From Streptomyces roseirectus (GTDB taxonomy: Bacteria; Actinomycetota; Actinomycetes; Streptomycetales; Streptomycetaceae): a stretch of 64,000 nt of DNA. Positions 62,401 through 64,000 of the stretch are shown in pieces (position 1 is the first letter of the stretch; every line of letters starts with the position of its first letter). Position numbers and translations under genes: made by a program. The stretch covers positions 5,512,501-5,576,500 of the forward strand of contig NZ_CP060828.1 in the NCBI RefSeq assembly GCF_014489635.1, given 5' to 3'. Under the pieces are notes generated by a model. That model worked only from the letters and a program-made list of their open reading frames with translations, was not told where the DNA came from and did not search any database.

Positions 62401-63030
62401 AAGGAGAGGACGTTCGACGCGGGCCGGCTCGCGGAGGCGGTGACGGCGTCCGGCTGGACGGAACCGCTCGCGCGGGCGCGCCGGGAGCTCCAGGAGCGCT
62501 TCGGCAAGGAAGAGCAGGAACCGGCCGCGCAGGAACCGGCTCCACAGGAACCGGAAGAACAGGAAGCAGAACGCCAGATGACCGCTGTGGACACCGTCGC
62601 GGAGCCCGCCTCCGCCCCGCAGGACGCCTTTCTGCGCGCGCTGGAGGAGTCCGCCCGCGCCGACCGCGCCTGCAAGAAGCACGAAGCGGTCCGCCACGCG
62701 CTGAAGGCGTCGCTCCTGTGGGCGGACCTCCAGCCGGCCGACTCCGCGATCGTCGACGTCAGCTGCGTCACCCGGCACGGCCTGTTCCTGTACGAGGCGC
62801 TGGGCGCGGGCCACTGCGCGTACGCGGACCTGCGCGCGGGCGCGACCCGTCTGCTGGAGGTCAACCACACGCTGCCCACCCCGGCCGACGGCCTCTACCT
62901 CGTCCTCCCCGAACCGCCGGCCGAGGACTGGTCCGCCGGCACGATCCGCGACGTCTTCCGCGTCCACGTCATCTGGCGCAGCCCGACCGGCTGGGGCGGG
63001 GAGGACACGGACACCGCGTTCGGCTCCTGA
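59458..63030 (+). CDS. Large HelD/UvrD-like superfamily 1 helicase with TTA codon
   Basis: This 1190-residue protein has an N-terminal HelD-like region (GEQRAVDHAYDCYARKLAEL, RPWYIGRRCV) and a Pro/Ala-rich linker at about residues 170-270. The SF1 ATPase core follows: Walker A GGPGTGKSAVG near 309, Walker B VIDEAQD at 582, TTSYRVPAEI, KGMEYDHVLVV and LYVALTRS. Residues from about 820 add an extension with a charged Gln/Glu repeat and a C-terminal domain (HEAVRHALKASLLWADLQ). HelD relatives displace RNA polymerase from DNA; this one could instead act in repair. TTA (60268-60270) suggests bldA control. GGGGAGGG precedes the ATG. Confidence 0.9.
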   Translation: MGTTTRDEILAGEQRAVDHAYDCYARKLAELSGTSAATASASGKDGIANRAEAEARAAAYDGLGDEALVFARVDAPQDPGEAPRPWYIGRRCVHDAAHEPVVLLWTSPLAKKWIETRPENPGEVVLRRRLRCVQRTVEHYVDDIALPTSAPTPSPTPEPAALQPAAPRPAVPRPAAPRPASPQPTVPRPSAPEPAAPQPALPEPAAPEPITPEHTAPEPAVPRPGAPEPPRQPAATPPQPPPPPAPTPPPTPTDPARRRRRKPLQPDDLLLRELQRSRRGRMRDIVETIRRDQLELVTGAPADIMVVQGGPGTGKSAVGLHRVTWLVDNEHFRAQDILVIGPHQRFLDYVGQVLPTLGTRDVNAVRLARLWEGETTGTDTPKARRVKSDGRMADVLRRRVESDYRPAALDALTVAPSFEGDEPAIVVTAGSTTLRVPKSEVLALLDRAHSGEGPFRERRERFRGLLVDRLLQELAGIAPRRGQTGTIRRDLERNRRVERLVDRVWPSPGAREALRSLYDTPDLLRECADGILDEDERTALLRPRAATADADPWTLDDQVCLEELRVLISGDTPPRYGHIVIDEAQDLTPMQARSLRRRCGAGGSMTVLGDLAQATGAHLPADWDLLGALLSDHGDWRVAELTTSYRVPAEIMDFVAPLARAIAPDLPFPQAVREAGADAVRTVATEPWKLLDDTVAHVARLMDTSDGSTARSVAVVVPDDSDWLDAISRRIAEDDDIGARSRETVSVLAAAQVKGMEYDHVLVVEPATIADRGPAGLRQLYVALTRSTQSLTVLHTAPLPTRLTDTDADADAGSGEARTEDAGAGKLPPIGTDVRVEVVGRAPGGRYKVRPLSPVLDRPLVLTVRHGSVPPRRNEKVDCWVFANETTQTVLTADQRGRSPVSERMAGRYLAALDVLGELAGSDDGDVPDARVRLSELQGMANRILRRDQADWVSVLHLFGDPDRERLGVLRDLAATTSRALKERTFDAGRLAEAVTASGWTEPLARARRELQERFGKEEQEPAAQEPAPQEPEEQEAERQMTAVDTVAEPASAPQDAFLRALEESARADRACKKHEAVRHALKASLLWADLQPADSAIVDVSCVTRHGLFLYEALGAGHCAYADLRAGATRLLEVNHTLPTPADGLYLVLPEPPAEDWSAGTIRDVFRVHVIWRSPTGWGGEDTDTAFGS

Positions 63031-63121
63031 GGACCCGGCGCCCACGGGAACGCGCCGGGTGGCCCCGCTCTGCCTCCGCCCTGATATTGGGTGCGTCGGG
63101 ACAAGCGGTGAAAGGGGAACG

Positions 63122-64000
63122 CGTGGCGCGCGTCGGATGGTGTGCGGGAATTCTGGTCGCGGCGTCACTGCTGGCCGGTGTTCCGGCCGAGGCGGCGGAC
63201 GGGAGCGGTCGGGTCGCGATATGTGTGGCGGGTTTCGGGAAAGGGGCGAGTTTCGGGAAAGGGGCGGGTTTCGGAAAAGGGGAATCCGCGCGGGAGTTCA
63301 CGGTCCGGGTGCCACGGGAAAGCGTCGACGCGGTGCTGCGCTCGACCGCTTCGTACACCGGCCCGTGCGCCGAGTACGGCAGCCCGGTGCGGCTCGGGGA
63401 CGGTGTGCTCAGGGCGTACGAGCAGCGGGCGGGGGAGCGGCCGGTGGCGCTGGGCGTGGTGTTCTCGGCGGCGGCGCTGCGGGGACTGCCGTCGGCCGTC
63501 AGCGACGAGAAGCACTGTTTCGACAAGGACGGGAACGGCGGGATCGACCCGCACACGGAATGTTCCGCGGGCCACGAGAACGTGCTGCAACAGCCGACCG
63601 CCACAAAGTCCCCCTTCACCTGGGACCTGGTGAACTGGAATCCCCAGGGCCATGTTCCGAAGGGCGTCTACGACGTCCCGCATTTCGACTTCCACTTCTA
63701 TCTCCAGCCGTTGGCGCAGCGCGACGCGATCCGGCCGGGGCCGTGCCCCATGCTCACGGACTGCGCGGATTACGCACGGGCGAAGAAACCCGTCCCGGAG
63801 CGGTACCTCGCACCGGGCTTCATCGACGTCGACGCGGTGGAGCCGGCGATGGGCAACCACCTCCTCGACTCGGCGTCCCCCGAACTGAACGGCGCCCCGT
63901 TCACCCACACCTGGATCTACGGCACGTACGACGGCGAGATCACCTTCTACGAGTCGATGATCGCGAAGTCATGGCTTGAGGGCCTGCGGGACGGCACCGT
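63122..64000 (+). CDS. Secreted protein, C-terminus beyond the window
   Basis: The GTG at 63122 follows AAAGGGGA and opens a frame with no stop before the window end (293 codons). There is a Sec signal (VGWCAGILVAASLLAGVPAEA). The mature part has three short tandem FGKGA-type repeats near residue 40 (18-base units), five or more cysteines and the motif PHFDFHFYLQPLAQRDAI, with a His/Asp cluster that could bind metal. It may belong to the TTHB210/DUF5602-like group; function is unknown. Confidence 0.75.

Noticed and set aside
1..64000. CRISPR arrays, rRNA genes, phage attachment sites
   Set aside because: I saw no regularly spaced direct repeats, no rRNA sequence, and no integrase beside the tRNA-Arg gene or a duplicated tRNA 3' end within the window.

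Overview
The window looks like a piece of a Streptomyces chromosome. It is very GC-rich with strong third-position GC bias, GTG/TTG starts are common, and a few genes carry rare TTA (bldA-type) codons. The gene families are also streptomycete: an AfsR-like SARP, XRE/DUF5753 regulators paired with DUF397 proteins, GPP34, FbiC, a CehA-type PHP protein and GH11 xylanase. Everything below was read by eye; no searches were run.

Region 1 (44-31089) is dominated by a scattered, uncharacterised catabolic gene set: a lipid-transfer/thiolase-like protein, an acyl-CoA ligase, an ACMSD-type amidohydrolase, two LLM flavin/F420 oxidoreductases, two SDRs, a D-aminoacylase-type amidohydrolase, an aldehyde dehydrogenase and an A/B-barrel-like protein. 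Seven near-identical inverted repeats, CTGAC-N5-GTCAG, lie immediately upstream of these transcription units and of almost nothing else in the window. They probably mark one TetR-type regulon whose regulator is not recognisable here. Embedded among these genes are an AfsR-like regulator, a TTA-containing LuxR regulator, two related secreted proteins with an aerolysin-like sequence pattern, a third LLM enzyme, a deazaflavin-dependent nitroreductase-like protein and FO synthase (FbiC), which makes the F420 precursor. The rest of the region is a PHP phosphoesterase, a serine hydrolase, a YkuD-like protein without its cysteine, a degenerate ADP-ribosylglycohydrolase and a sodium:solute symporter.

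Region 2 (31102-38009) is housekeeping-like: membrane/envelope proteins, a D-Ala-D-Ala carboxypeptidase with an exceptionally long acidic cytoplasmic extension, and a GPP34 protein.

Region 3 (38329-46735) is accessory. It holds two XRE/DUF397 modules, a resolvase-fold protein, and a divergent Arc repressor/tnpB pair sharing TGGGTGCAT boxes. The right end of the TnpB element truncates a MerR regulator. A hydrolase is read in frame into glutathione peroxidase, and a TetR gene faces it across twin operators, followed by a long G-rich repeat tract.

Region 4 (46805-64000) holds an ArsR/MFS pair, an unknown membrane-anchored protein beside a degenerate AbiEii-like protein, and an acyl-CoA oxidase/thioesterase/AMP-ligase group. 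It continues with a xylanase/deacetylase operon carrying CGAA-N3-TTCG boxes, a TetR/MFS pair, a Uma2 protein, tRNA-Arg(CCT), a large HelD/UvrD-like helicase with a TTA codon, and a secreted protein cut by the window end.

The 10-mer GTACTACGGG (or its complement CCCGTAGTAC) recurs 18 times by eye across the window, in spacers, at gene ends and inside coding sequence, and looks like a dispersed short repeat.
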